A DNA stretch of 64,000 bases, from the NCBI GenBank assembly GCA_021371935.1, contig JAJFVF010000002.1, forward strand, positions 460,848 through 524,847. The letters run 5' to 3'. Under the pieces are notes generated by a model. The model searched no databases. It was not told the DNA's origin and was given only the letters and a program-made list of their open reading frames with translations. A program made the translations under genes and the position numbers. Shown piece after piece: positions 10,023-17,829 of this stretch; the first letter of the stretch is position 1, and the number at the start of each line of letters is the position of its first letter. Source of the DNA: a bacterium (GTDB taxonomy: Bacteria > Armatimonadota > UBA5829).

Positions 10023-11686
10023 CCGATATGTATACTTGCGAGCGCTCGGGGGTCAATGAGATTGCCTTCGAGCGTTTTTGTTTCCGGGTCCGCTTTTATT
10101 TCCACAACAAGCCTTTTCAGTATCGATCTTCTTTGAGAGAAATCGGTCGACGTCGCAGCTTCAGCTACCTCATCCCGAAATTGCCTGAGCTTTTCAATAT
10201 CCACCTTCGGAGGTCTCTCAATATCATTCACCAGCCGTAAACGCTCAAGAGCAGCAGATGTATCGTTTATGCGCTGCTTCAGTTCATCACTGCTCCGCAC
10301 ACTGCCGGCAACATCAAGAAGATTGGAAAGCCGCTTCTCAAGACGTTTAGCTTCACGCTTCCTTTCAGCAGAAGTGTCTGTAAAAGCACTCCAATAGTCA
10401 TCGACTTGGTGATTCATTTCATCTGCCCACTGCTGCAGTTTATTGGGATCGTCCGGCATACGGGCGAGTATTTTACTGAACACAAGGTTCTCTATTGTGT
10501 CTCTGGGAATATTCCAAGACGGTCCGCAGTCTGCGCCACGGCGATAGAGGTGTGAGCCACAAACATAGTAATCGCCTGATTTGCGCTTGATACCTGCATA
10601 GTTCGCACCACAGTGTTTACATTTCAGTAAGCCACCTGAGAGCGCAAAACGTGACTCCTCCCCTTTCCTCCCTGGTTTGGGCTTCCGATCTATATGCTCT
10701 ACCATCTTTCTGATGTCGTCACACTCCTGTTCCGTGATAATGGCCGGGTGAGCATCCGGCACGACAATCCATTCAGACGGGTCTCTTTGCTGTCGATTAT
10801 TGCGGTCAGTACAATCTTCTCGATTCCAAAATGCGATGCCTGAATATTGATACAGCCGCGTCCAATCGCCAATAAGCCCCTGAACGGTTGTATGACTCCA
10901 TGCAGCTCGCTTGCTCGGAGTAGGAATGCCTGCGCTGGTCAGCTTGGCGGCTATCGTATCGTATCCGAGATGCTGCCCGAGTCGCCAATCCAGCAGCATA
11001 GTCCTCGCCCACTCCCATACCGGCTTGCCTGCAACTACCGTGTCATCGAGCACCCAAATGACCTTGTAGATATCCATGGACTTGGCGGACCGACCGACCT
11101 TGATACGATGCTTTTTGTATCCCCACTGCGCCCAACCGCCGTTTTTATATGCCCATCCGGTGTCGGGATCGCGCTGCTCGAAATTGGTCTTCATGTTCGG
11201 AATGACGACGTTTCTCAGCTTGATAGAGAAGAGGCGGTTCAGCGACCAGGTGAGAGGCATCATAATGGCGCCGGTCTCCGAGTCGGGGTCGTAATAGCCT
11301 TCTTCTGCCGACTCTATGCGGACACCGTGGCGGAGGAGTTCCCGCTGGATTACCTGGGCATTGTCTCCTCTACTGAACCGATCATAGCGCCATACGAGCA
11401 CGACTTTAGTATTCGGGTCTGCCTTGGAATCACTGAGCAATCTCTTCCATCCGACACGCAGATCGTCGTCTTTGAATGCCGAAATGCCCAGGTCCTCATA
11501 CCACTGGACGATCTCATACCCGCGCTCGCGGGCGTAAGCCTCGATCCGCTTGCGCTGAGTCTCAGGGCTTATATTCTTTTCGGCGGAGCGCTCGTGGCTG
11601 ACGCGCACGTAGGCGCGGGCACGCTCCTGCTTGAGAGGCTCCTGGTCGGTTTTGTTATGAGAATTGAGGAGATCGTATAATGACAT
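10001..11686 (-). CDS. Large serine recombinase (phage integrase)
   Basis: 561 residues. The catalytic domain starts ARAYVRVSHERSAEKNISPETQ with the nucleophile Ser30, and has VVLVWRYDRFSRG around residue 100. A recombinase domain spans about residues 180-300. The zinc ribbon is CKHCG...YYVCGSHL...GADC (Cys 356, 359, 376, 387), followed by a coiled coil (about 430-480). The last codons and the stop are read from attL and the tRNA, so the C-terminus GGGPKGS exists only in the integrated state. It should catalyse attP x attB recombination. It is antisense to the tRNA-Glu transcript. Confidence 0.93.
   Translation of the reverse strand: MSLYDLLNSHNKTDQEPLKQERARAYVRVSHERSAEKNISPETQRKRIEAYARERGYEIVQWYEDLGISAFKDDDLRVGWKRLLSDSKADPNTKVVLVWRYDRFSRGDNAQVIQRELLRHGVRIESAEEGYYDPDSETGAIMMPLTWSLNRLFSIKLRNVVIPNMKTNFEQRDPDTGWAYKNGGWAQWGYKKHRIKVGRSAKSMDIYKVIWVLDDTVVAGKPVWEWARTMLLDWRLGQHLGYDTIAAKLTSAGIPTPSKRAAWSHTTVQGLIGDWTRLYQYSGIAFWNREDCTDRNNRQQRDPSEWIVVPDAHPAIITEQECDDIRKMVEHIDRKPKPGRKGEESRFALSGGLLKCKHCGANYAGIKRKSGDYYVCGSHLYRRGADCGPSWNIPRDTIENLVFSKILARMPDDPNKLQQWADEMNHQVDDYWSAFTDTSAERKREAKRLEKRLSNLLDVAGSVRSSDELKQRINDTSAALERLRLVNDIERPPKVDIEKLRQFRDEVAEAATSTDFSQRRSILKRLVVEIKADPETKTLEGNLIDPRALASIHIGGGPKGS
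10007..10022. repeat. attL core, 3' end of tRNA-Glu
   Basis: The 16 bases ccccttgggaccgcca are repeated exactly at 51191-51206. The core covers the 3' half of the T arm, the acceptor strand and CCA, so integration leaves the tRNA intact. Confidence 0.88.
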
Positions 11687-11689
11687 CTG

Positions 11690-12388
11690 TTACGGCTTGC
11701 ACACCTTACAGGCCTTATATCCCTTCTTCTTCGCCTCAGCACGGCTGATTAACGTGACCTTCGAGTTCTTAATCGTCCGGCAGTCCCGGCGATGGTAACA
11801 ATTGCCGGTCTCGGCTATGTATACCTGGTCGACAATAGCCTGCTTCTTCGGCTGCACAGCAGGCTCTTCAGATATATCCTTGCCTCTGCGCTGTGCTCTG
11901 AACTCCCACGGCGGGATCGGGTCCGTCTTCGCCCACAGACCGAGCTTTGCGGCTTTCGCTTCCGATTGATTCTTTGGAAGTTGCGTCGACTTGGGCGCGT
12001 ATTCTTTCCACCACCACGCCATACCCATGGCCACGAGTTTCTGGTTCAGGTTGATCTTGTCCGGCAGGATCACGACGGCCACGACCCGGTTGTCGCGATC
12101 CCGACTGGCAGGCTCGATAGAGACCCTTTTACCTGCCGCCAGTTCGGTTGTCGCCTTTGTGGCCTCCGGACCGAACTCTTGGTTCTTCTCCGGGCAGTCT
12201 ATACCGAAAAGCCTGATATGCTCGACCGCCTGGCCGTGCTGCACCTCTATCGTATCGCCGTCCAGGACCCGCAGGACCGTGGCGGCGTAGGGGCGCTGGG
12301 CGCTGAAGGCCGGAGAACAGCAGAGGAATTGGCATATTATAATCCAAGACCAGGCGAGTAATACCCTCATTCTCATTTTTGCTTTCAT
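11690..12388 (-). CDS. Secreted staphylococcal-nuclease-like protein
   Basis: About 232 residues from the ATG at 12388, which begins MKAKMRMRVLLAWSWIIICQ, a clear signal peptide ending near FSA. The SNase fold is visible as ATVLRVLDGDTIEVQ, HIRLFGIDCPEKNQEFGPEAT and RDRDNRVVAVV, with MAWWWKEYAP. The C-terminus carries CYHRRDC...KGYKACKVCKP, a small cysteine module common at the end of such nucleases. It ends 3 bases before the integrase start, so the two are probably cotranscribed. A function in extracytoplasmic nucleic acid degradation is inferred. Confidence 0.85.
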   Translation of the reverse strand: MKAKMRMRVLLAWSWIIICQFLCCSPAFSAQRPYAATVLRVLDGDTIEVQHGQAVEHIRLFGIDCPEKNQEFGPEATKATTELAAGKRVSIEPASRDRDNRVVAVVILPDKINLNQKLVAMGMAWWWKEYAPKSTQLPKNQSEAKAAKLGLWAKTDPIPPWEFRAQRRGKDISEEPAVQPKKQAIVDQVYIAETGNCYHRRDCRTIKNSKVTLISRAEAKKKGYKACKVCKP

Positions 12389-12395
12389 CCTGGTT

Positions 12396-13061
12396 TCACA
12401 GCCCGAGCAGTTGCTTTTTCTTTGCTTGGAACTCAGCTTCCGTAATGATACCCTGATCCCTGAGCGATGCGAATTTAACCAACTCGTCTGCCTCACTCGG
12501 CTTGCTGGGCGCTGTATCGCTTGAAAATTTTTGCCTCAACTTTCCATCTACGAACGCCCTCAGTTCCTCGAAATCAGGTAGTTGCGTCTGGCTAAACATA
12601 ACAGTATTTTCGTCGTGGGTAGCATTCAAAATCCCCGCTTTGCTCTCTTGACTACCCTGAAAAACAAACTGAATATATCCGTTTGTCAGCGTTCCTGGTT
12701 TCCTGAACTGGATAGCCGACAACTGGTTGATATAGATGATCTTGTTGCCATCGAGACCGTTAGTCAAAAAGCCCAAGAAGCGCTTGCGGCTGATCGTTAT
12801 TGAGTTCTGATCGTATTCAATTTCACCATTAACACCTTTGATAAATCTTGGAAACTGATCCGACGATATCTGTTTTGTTGGCTCTATAGACTGGGCAAAC
12901 GGGCTCGTTGCTTGCTGGTTAGTTGCCACAGTGGTTGCTGCTGTGGGTGCGGTCACCCTTTGGCCATAGGAGCCAGCAGACGACACGGGTGTTGAGCACT
13001 TGAAGCATTTGTTCAGATTATCGGGATTAGGGTAACCACATGCAGGACATTTCCAACTCAT
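12396..13061 (-). CDS. Zinc-ribbon, PH-like and SHOCT domain protein
   Basis: 221 residues. The N-terminal zinc ribbon is WKCPACGYPNPDNLNKCFKC. The central region (about 70-165) resembles DUF4429/PH-like domains (GEIEYDQNSITISRKRF). The C-terminal LRDQGIITEAEFQAKKKQLL is a SHOCT motif. The ribosome site is ggagagg. These domains occur in oligomerising or membrane-associated bacterial proteins. It belongs to the minus-strand cargo block between integrase and repressor. Confidence 0.7.
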   Translation of the reverse strand: MSWKCPACGYPNPDNLNKCFKCSTPVSSAGSYGQRVTAPTAATTVATNQQATSPFAQSIEPTKQISSDQFPRFIKGVNGEIEYDQNSITISRKRFLGFLTNGLDGNKIIYINQLSAIQFRKPGTLTNGYIQFVFQGSQESKAGILNATHDENTVMFSQTQLPDFEELRAFVDGKLRQKFSSDTAPSKPSEADELVKFASLRDQGIITEAEFQAKKKQLLGL

Positions 13062-13151
13062 ATATGCCTCTCCGTTCTCGTATTATATGCATCTATCATT
13101 GATTTGATTTTGTATTTTGAGAATCATTGCGAGTAATACCCTCCGTATTTT

Positions 13152-13811
13152 TCACCAACCCGAAAGGTCTTTAAATTTAGCTGAGGCAACATTATCCTCA
13201 AGCGCAACCGCCTCGAATTTCCATATGCCACCCGGTTCAAGATTGTTTATATTGGCCATGGCTGATCCGATTTGAGCATTACTACTATCATAAACATTGA
13301 ATTCGATTTGGACATATGAATATGTCCTATTGCTATTGTTTTTCACCACCCCTTTGATGCTTTGGCCTTCCACCGACCAATCTTGCAGCGTCAAATCTTT
13401 AGTGGTTTGGCTCGTGTCTTCTGTAGCGGGGGTAGAGTCAGATGAACCAGTTTGTGTGCCTCCCACCAGTGCACCGATGATACCAAGCAAAATAAACAGC
13501 CCCAAGCAACCGATTGGAACACTCAACCATTTCGGGAAGTTATTCTTTGCTGCCTCTGTTTTTGGCATAATTACCGGAGGTGGAGCTTGCATTGCCTGTG
13601 TCTGCGCAGGCACGGTTGTTTGTGCAGATGGATTAAATACCCCTATACAGATGACATTCTGCTCTGCTACCACTTTAAAGTAATTTGGTTGACTGGGGTG
13701 TTGTTGAACCGATATGATTCGAGCAGTCTGTCCAACTTGCCCATTATAGATTATCCTGACGGTCCTCCCAACTTCGGGTCTGTCGAGAAATGTGACCTGG
13801 AATTCATTCAT
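13152..13811 (-). CDS. FxLYD-type membrane-anchored protein
   Basis: 219 residues. The N-terminus is soluble (to about residue 85), a transmembrane segment follows (WLSVPIGCLGLFILLGIIGALVGG split over about residues 94-117), and the C-terminal domain is outside the membrane. That domain, containing IKGVVKNNSNRTYSYVQIEF and NVYDSSNAQIGS, is an FxLYD-type beta sandwich. The ribosome site is ggaggaga. The function is unknown; an envelope role during lysogeny is inferred from the context. Confidence 0.6.
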   Translation of the reverse strand: MNEFQVTFLDRPEVGRTVRIIYNGQVGQTARIISVQQHPSQPNYFKVVAEQNVICIGVFNPSAQTTVPAQTQAMQAPPPVIMPKTEAAKNNFPKWLSVPIGCLGLFILLGIIGALVGGTQTGSSDSTPATEDTSQTTKDLTLQDWSVEGQSIKGVVKNNSNRTYSYVQIEFNVYDSSNAQIGSAMANINNLEPGGIWKFEAVALEDNVASAKFKDLSGW

Positions 13812-13845
13812 ATGGCTCTCCTCCTGGCCAGATAGCTAAACAGAA

Positions 13846-14229
13846 TTATTTACCTTTCTCTCGCGCTGTCATATATACTGCAGCAACCTCGGCAAAATCA
13901 AGTTTGCAAGAATAATTGTCAGGAATACAATTGTCTAGTGCATTGATCGTTTCTAATAGACTATCATCGATGTTTGTGTTTTTGTGGATGTCCTGCCAAG
14001 CTACAACAGTTATATCCGCGATTTTTTTTCGACTTTGTGTAGTCTTTCGCTCTAGGCTATCAAGGTGGTCAGCAAACTGTTTTACAAGCGGATCATTGTC
14101 GGATACACTGCCTTGAGCTTGAATAACTGCCATCTTGTGCTCTATTGTTACATTTGCATCGGAGTTACTGCACCCTGTTGCTGGCAATATCAGCAATAGC
14201 AAAAACACTGTGATACATGGAACTCTCAT
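13846..14229 (-). CDS. Small lipoprotein of unknown function
   Basis: 127 residues with an N-terminal hydrophobic signal and the lipobox LPATGC, so Cys20 should be lipidated. The mature part is mostly helical (HLDSLERKTTQSRKKIADI). It follows aaaggag. A lipoprotein next to an FxLYD membrane protein in a lysogeny block could act in superinfection exclusion, but nothing in the sequence proves it. Confidence 0.65.
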   Translation of the reverse strand: MRVPCITVFLLLLILPATGCSNSDANVTIEHKMAVIQAQGSVSDNDPLVKQFADHLDSLERKTTQSRKKIADITVVAWQDIHKNTNIDDSLLETINALDNCIPDNYSCKLDFAEVAAVYMTAREKGK

Positions 14230-14288
14230 TTGTTCTCCTTTTGACCAGAAGAACCTGATACTGCTGGGTTCTCAGTAATGTGTTGTGG

Positions 14289-14792
14289 CTAATATTTTAG
14301 GTTTTGGCGTAAGGCCAATTCGTTCAACCTGTATCGCATAGCTTGTTCGCTTACACCAAACCTTGAGGCTAATACGTTCGTCTTGTTGTTCCTGGTAGAG
14401 TGATGAAGCTCTTGAGCTTGTGTTAGGACTGCGGCTGCCGGCATTAGCAAATTAGCGGCAAAACGGTTGCAGAATCGCTCTCGCGGCTCTTGAGAGCCGT
14501 CAATCGAATAGCGGCGGCCTGAATATTCTTGGCGGCGATCCAGCAGGAACTCGGCTATCTCGTGAGCAATGGTGAATCGCTGCCTGGCAAGCTCGTGATT
14601 GCTGTTCATAACTATATACCGCCTTTTCGGCGTCCTCAGCAGATATCCTCCGACAGCGTCTTCCATCACTTTGTGCCGGAAGTTGATCTTTAGATATTTG
14701 CATATCAGGCTGAGGTTAACCGGCAGCTCGAAATCGAATCTCTTCCAAGCCGAAGCTGCCCACTCTTGCGCCAAATCAATCGGATTGCTCAC
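14289..14792 (-). CDS. ImmA/IrrE-family metallopeptidase with altered zinc motif
   Basis: About 167 residues from a GTG at 14792; a TTG at 14816 is an alternative. The family core is RFTIAHEIAEFLLDRR followed by ERFCNRFAANLLMPA. The usual HExxH reads H77-E78-I-A-E81 here, so the second zinc His is Glu. In ICEBs1-type systems ImmA cleaves the phage repressor to trigger induction. Its start overlaps the repressor gene by 17 bases, consistent with a repressor/anti-repressor pair. Confidence 0.8.
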   Translation of the reverse strand: MSNPIDLAQEWAASAWKRFDFELPVNLSLICKYLKINFRHKVMEDAVGGYLLRTPKRRYIVMNSNHELARQRFTIAHEIAEFLLDRRQEYSGRRYSIDGSQEPRERFCNRFAANLLMPAAAVLTQAQELHHSTRNNKTNVLASRFGVSEQAMRYRLNELALRQNLKY

Positions 14793-15186
14793 TCTCTTCT
14801 TTTGCTTCCTCTTCAAGTATTTCTTTTGCTGTTTCGAGAATCCGCTTTATTGCAGCAGGATTACGAGATGAGCGCATGCGTATAACTACATCCTTGAAGA
14901 GAGGGTCCTTTAGCAATTCCATTGCTTCTGCTGCGCCGTTTAGCTGTCCATAATTTTCTGGCATGAAACCAGCCGCCATAAGCAATTCGTTGTGTTCGGT
15001 ATTTGTTGCTTTAAGAGCTTCAACAATCTCAGCTATACCGATGCGAGTCGGATTGCGCTGGCCGCTTTCATATTGCGCAATTTTGGACGGTGTTTTCCCT
15101 AGCTTAATAGCTAACTGAAACTGGGACAACCCGTATTTTGCCCTTAGCGCTTTTAGCGCCGCAGGGAATGGATTTTGTTTACTCAT
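14776..15186 (-). CDS. Phage repressor, XRE-family helix-turn-helix
   Basis: About 136 residues from MSKQNPFPAAL (ATG 15186); upstream in-frame ATGs lie within promoter-like sequence. The HTH is ALRAKYGLSQFQLAIKLGKT with SKIAQYESGQRNPTRI. The C-terminal half is helical and probably carries dimerisation and the ImmA target. It is divergent from the Cro-like gene at 15368, the classical lysogeny switch layout. Confidence 0.85.
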   Translation of the reverse strand: MSKQNPFPAALKALRAKYGLSQFQLAIKLGKTPSKIAQYESGQRNPTRIGIAEIVEALKATNTEHNELLMAAGFMPENYGQLNGAAEAMELLKDPLFKDVVIRMRSSRNPAAIKRILETAKEILEEEAKEESEQSD

Positions 15187-15293
15187 TGCTTCAAGCATTA
15201 TACAATCCGAAATCACCATTTTATGTGTCTTTCACAAAAAAAGCCTAACGCAAAATGTGTACTTCATTTCATGAATATATTATTGTTCTGTCA

Positions 15294-15349
15294 TTGCAAA
15301 TCACTTAAACGATGGTATACTCATATTGTATCCTATACATTATGTATAG
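15294..15349 (+). promoter_or_regulatory. Early rightward promoter and palindromic operator
   Basis: TTGCAA (15294-15299), a 16-base spacer and TATACT (15316-15321) form a good promoter for the Cro-like gene. Just downstream, ctataca-tta-tgtatag (15333-15349) is a perfect 7-bp inverted repeat overlapping the transcription start region, a fitting repressor operator. Confidence 0.65.
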
Positions 15350-15367
15350 CACGCAAGAGGTGAAGAT

Positions 15368-15574
15368 ATGCAGATCAAAACAGGCAACGATCTACGAGCT
15401 GAACGAGCAAGACGCAATGTAACCCGTGCTTGGCTGACAAAGATTACCGGCATACCACTTACCACATTGGCAAGTATCGAAAACGGCGATGCCGGACTTA
15501 CTGAAAAACAACTGTCTTTAGTCATTGATGCGTTTGAGCGATTTGATAATCGCCACTCTGTATGCGCCGCCTAA
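15368..15574 (+). CDS. Cro-like helix-turn-helix protein
   Basis: 68 residues: GNDLRAERARRNVTRAWLTK and IPLTTLASIENGDAGLTEKQ form an XRE-type HTH. It follows gaggtgaag and lies first in the rightward early region, divergent from the repressor. By position it should act as Cro or an early regulator. Confidence 0.75.
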   Translation: MQIKTGNDLRAERARRNVTRAWLTKITGIPLTTLASIENGDAGLTEKQLSLVIDAFERFDNRHSVCAA

Positions 15575-15699
15575 AGATGCACAAAAGCCCGGCGGCACTT
15601 GGCCTCCGAGCCTGAACTGCATCCGATATACGGCTAATTGTATAACATTTTGGCATAAAGTTCTACTGGTAGAAATGCGGGGTTTTGAAGAGGTTACTT

Positions 15700-15855
15700 A
15701 TGATTATGAAAATTGCCAATCTGGATGAACTTGAAAAACTCGTCAGTGAAACGCGCGAGATGCTCAACAAGCTTTCGGAGAAGCTGGCAGAAATCGAGAA
15801 CTTCGAGTTTGAGTTCAAGGCTTGTGAGCAGGATGCTAGCAATAAGGATATTTGA
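15700..15855 (+). CDS. Small coiled-coil protein, 51 residues
   Basis: The reading frame starts MIMKIANLDELEKLVSETRE and continues as a charged heptad-like helix (LNKLSEKLAEIENFEFEFK). The site aagaggt precedes the ATG. It fits the compact early gene style of this phage. Function unknown. Confidence 0.55.
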   Translation: MIMKIANLDELEKLVSETREMLNKLSEKLAEIENFEFEFKACEQDASNKDI

Positions 15856-16069
15856 GAGTCTTAGGTGCTTTATGTATGAATTCACAATCGTCTTCACCGC
15901 AGCACCAATGCTTGGAAATTGGATCGTCAACAACACATTTTACAATAAGAAGTTTTGCTGGTCCAAAGTCATCATCTGCCGTTGGCACTTGATATTTTGC
16001 TTCTAGATGAACGTCGACTCCCCATTTGGGGCAGACGCCATGGACATAGTGATAAGTTACATATCTCAT
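15836..16069 (-). CDS. Small cysteine-rich hypothetical protein
   Basis: 77 residues from MRYVTYHYVHGVCPKWGV, on the strand opposite to its early-gene neighbours. It has several Cys and His residues (HWCCGEDDCEF) and a balanced amino-acid make-up that looks coding. A TATAAT lies only 7 bases before this start and no clear ribosome site is seen, so it may be leaderless. Overlaps the 3' end of the coiled-coil gene by 20 bases. Confidence 0.4.
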   Translation of the reverse strand: MRYVTYHYVHGVCPKWGVDVHLEAKYQVPTADDDFGPAKLLIVKCVVDDPISKHWCCGEDDCEFIHKAPKTLKYPYC

Positions 16070-16110
16070 AGGCGAATTATAGCACAAGGGCTTACAGTTG
16101 AGATTTTATT

Positions 16111-16410
16111 ATGCGCAAACCGCTTGACCTAACAATTGAATTTGTCGAACCCAAGCCGGTCACATTTACCAGCCCGATCACAGGCAAGACGCGCCAGGTA
16201 GAGCGCACGTTTCCCGGTCTGGCTATCGACTTTGCAGGTGCGATCTGCCCGGAGATTGCGGCTCTGGTGGAAGCGGTACGTGATACGCCGTTCGCGCTTG
16301 CACAGGCCCGCAGGGCACTTGGGGAAGATTTGGACTCGGCAGAGGCGGCGAAGCAGCAGAGAATTGCGGAACTGAAGCGGGAACTGGCGCTTTTGGAGGG
16401 AGTGGCATGA
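16111..16410 (+). CDS. Hypothetical early phage protein with C-terminal coiled coil
   Basis: 99 residues. The N-terminus is beta-rich (LDLTIEFVEPKPVTFTSPIT) and the C-terminus a long helix (AAKQQRIAELKRELALLEGV). It overlaps the next gene by the ATGA junction. No family recognised. Confidence 0.65.
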   Translation: MRKPLDLTIEFVEPKPVTFTSPITGKTRQVERTFPGLAIDFAGAICPEIAALVEAVRDTPFALAQARRALGEDLDSAEAAKQQRIAELKRELALLEGVA

Positions 16411-16538
16411 TAGGCGATTTCGTTTGTTTGGTCATCAGCGGTGTAGTCATAGCAGTTCCGTTGATAGTTGCAGCTTACTTCGCGGACAAGGAGGCTCTTC
16501 GTGATGGAATCGATCTTTCGACTGATGACGAGAGCTGA
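16407..16538 (+). CDS. Small membrane protein, 43 residues
   Basis: It starts MIGDFVCLVISGVVIAVPLI, one transmembrane helix, then an acidic tail (LSTDDES). The start overlaps the previous stop (ATGA), as coupled phage genes do. Function unknown. Confidence 0.6.
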   Translation: MIGDFVCLVISGVVIAVPLIVAAYFADKEALRDGIDLSTDDES

Positions 16539-16602
16539 GGCGATGTGGGCGCAGATGATGTGGGACCTCTGCAAGTTGCCAGCACGTGGGGGGTCGAAGT
16601 GA
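16504..16602 (+). CDS. Micro-ORF, 32 residues, nested overlap
   Basis: Starts MESIFRLMTRAEAMWAQMMW behind aaggagg at 9-base spacing, inside the 3' end of the small membrane gene in another frame. It ends overlapping the next ATG by one base (tgATG). The ribosome site and both junctions support translation; function unknown. Confidence 0.5.
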   Translation: MESIFRLMTRAEAMWAQMMWDLCKLPARGGSK

Positions 16603-16922
16603 TGCCTGTTTACTTGATACATTTCGACCGGCCCTATAAACATGCTCGACATTACATAGGGTTTGTCGAGGATGCTGAGGGCATTGAAGCCAGAATGCAA
16701 CGGCACGAACACGGTAATGGCAGCAGGCTTATGGCTGTTATAACCCAGGCCGGTATTCCCTGGCGGCTCGTGCGAGTATGGCCAGAGGGTGATCGCAGTT
16801 TCGAGAGGCGCTTGAAGAATCGAAAGAAATCAAAGCAGCTTTGTCCGATCTGCAACGAATCGCTTAGTAAGTATCTGGCCGATGCTCAGATATACAGAGC
16901 TAAAGAAAAGGAGGTGGTTTGA
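16602..16922 (+). CDS. GIY-YIG-like endonuclease
   Basis: 106 residues starting MPVYLIHFDRPYKHARHYIGF, a variant GIY-YIG first strand pair (VYLIH...HYIGF). It continues with RLMAVITQAGIPWRLVRVW, FERRLKNRKKSKQLCPIC. This is the small stand-alone GIY-YIG type seen in phages. The start at 16602 overlaps the stop of the micro-ORF. DNA cleavage activity is inferred from the family. Confidence 0.7.
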   Translation: MPVYLIHFDRPYKHARHYIGFVEDAEGIEARMQRHEHGNGSRLMAVITQAGIPWRLVRVWPEGDRSFERRLKNRKKSKQLCPICNESLSKYLADAQIYRAKEKEVV

Positions 16923-17320
16923 TGTTTTTCAGATTACAGAGGCACGCAACCGACGAGACCAAGGCCGTGCATAAAGCGGCGGTCTCTATAGTAAACAACC
17001 TGGGCAGCAGAGGCCAATTCGAGGATGAGTATATCTCAATCAAAGTCTATCCACGCACAGCAAGCGACCCCGAGAATGTCGCTATCAGGTTACAAGACAA
17101 CGGAGACGACGGCAAAGGCACCCTGGTCTTTTACGGCACTGCCTGGAGTGGAATGGTAGGTTCGTTCAGACCGGGCATGTGGGTTAAACATGTTGTTATG
17201 CTCGGCAGTGAAGCCGGAACTAAAGCTGTTGCCTATCGCCAATTGCAAGAAGCAAAAGAAGCACAGTTTTTCGAGCCTGTCGATGACGGCTTTGTATTCG
17301 ATCATAAGGAGGTGGCGTAA
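16922..17320 (+). CDS. Hypothetical early phage protein
   Basis: 132 residues starting MFFRLQRHATDETKAVHKAA. Strong ribosome site aaggaggtgg, and the ATG overlaps the previous stop. A beta-rich middle (YISIKVYPRTAS, VAIRLQDNGDDGKGTLVFYG) and WVKHVVMLGSEA are visible. No family recognised. Confidence 0.65.
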   Translation: MFFRLQRHATDETKAVHKAAVSIVNNLGSRGQFEDEYISIKVYPRTASDPENVAIRLQDNGDDGKGTLVFYGTAWSGMVGSFRPGMWVKHVVMLGSEAGTKAVAYRQLQEAKEAQFFEPVDDGFVFDHKEVA

Positions 17321-17530
17321 TTGAGCAATTTGACCAATATGCTTCAGCGTGAAATCACCAAGCTCGAAGTCCGCATTATGAACAAGAAACAGCGGCTTGA
17401 GCAGGATCAGGTTTCCCTGGAAGTCCTTGAGGCCGACCTTGTTCTTTGGAAAAACAAGCTCAAGGAACTGGAAGCAGACGAGACCAGGCATGCGGCCAGA
17501 ATCTCGGCAGAATCAGAGGTGGTAGTCTGA
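17321..17530 (+). CDS. Coiled-coil hypothetical protein
   Basis: 69 residues, TTG start directly behind aaggaggtggcg and adjoining the previous stop. Nearly the whole protein is a charged helix (LQREITKLEVRIMNKKQRLE, VLWKNKLKELEADETRHAAR). It ends overlapping the next ATG. Confidence 0.6.
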   Translation: MSNLTNMLQREITKLEVRIMNKKQRLEQDQVSLEVLEADLVLWKNKLKELEADETRHAARISAESEVVV

Positions 17531-17829
17531 TGATCATCACAGCGGTAGGTCCCAAACGAATCGAACGCACAGCCGATCCGGATCGCATCATCCGTAGCGA
17601 TGAAGTGCTGTGGGCCTACACGCTCAAGCAAATCGATGCCACTCACTGGCTGGTGAGTCATCCCGTCGATGATGAGCGCAAATACATTGTCGATACTGAC
17701 CTGATGGAGTGTTCCTGTATGGACTTCCTGTGTCGGATGGACCACGAGGAAAAGTTGTGCAAACACCTTATAGCGGTCCAGCGGCACATACGACTGATGG
17801 GAGGGCTGATCAATGGCCGTCCAGCTTGA
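17530..17829 (+). CDS. SWIM zinc-finger protein
   Basis: 99 residues. ECSCMDFLCRMDHEEKLCKH has the CxCx(n)CxH pattern of SWIM zinc fingers, which bind DNA or proteins in transposases, Rad51-paralogue complexes and MEKK1. The preceding part is beta-rich (HWLVSHPVDDERKYIVDTDL). The ATG overlaps the previous stop, and its end overlaps the next gene by 17 bases. Its place among replication genes suggests a nucleic-acid role. Confidence 0.65.
   Translation: MIITAVGPKRIERTADPDRIIRSDEVLWAYTLKQIDATHWLVSHPVDDERKYIVDTDLMECSCMDFLCRMDHEEKLCKHLIAVQRHIRLMGGLINGRPA

Noticed and set aside
15525..15728. 67-residue plus-strand frame after the Cro-like gene
   Set aside because: No ribosome site and it overlaps the better supported 51-residue coiled-coil gene.
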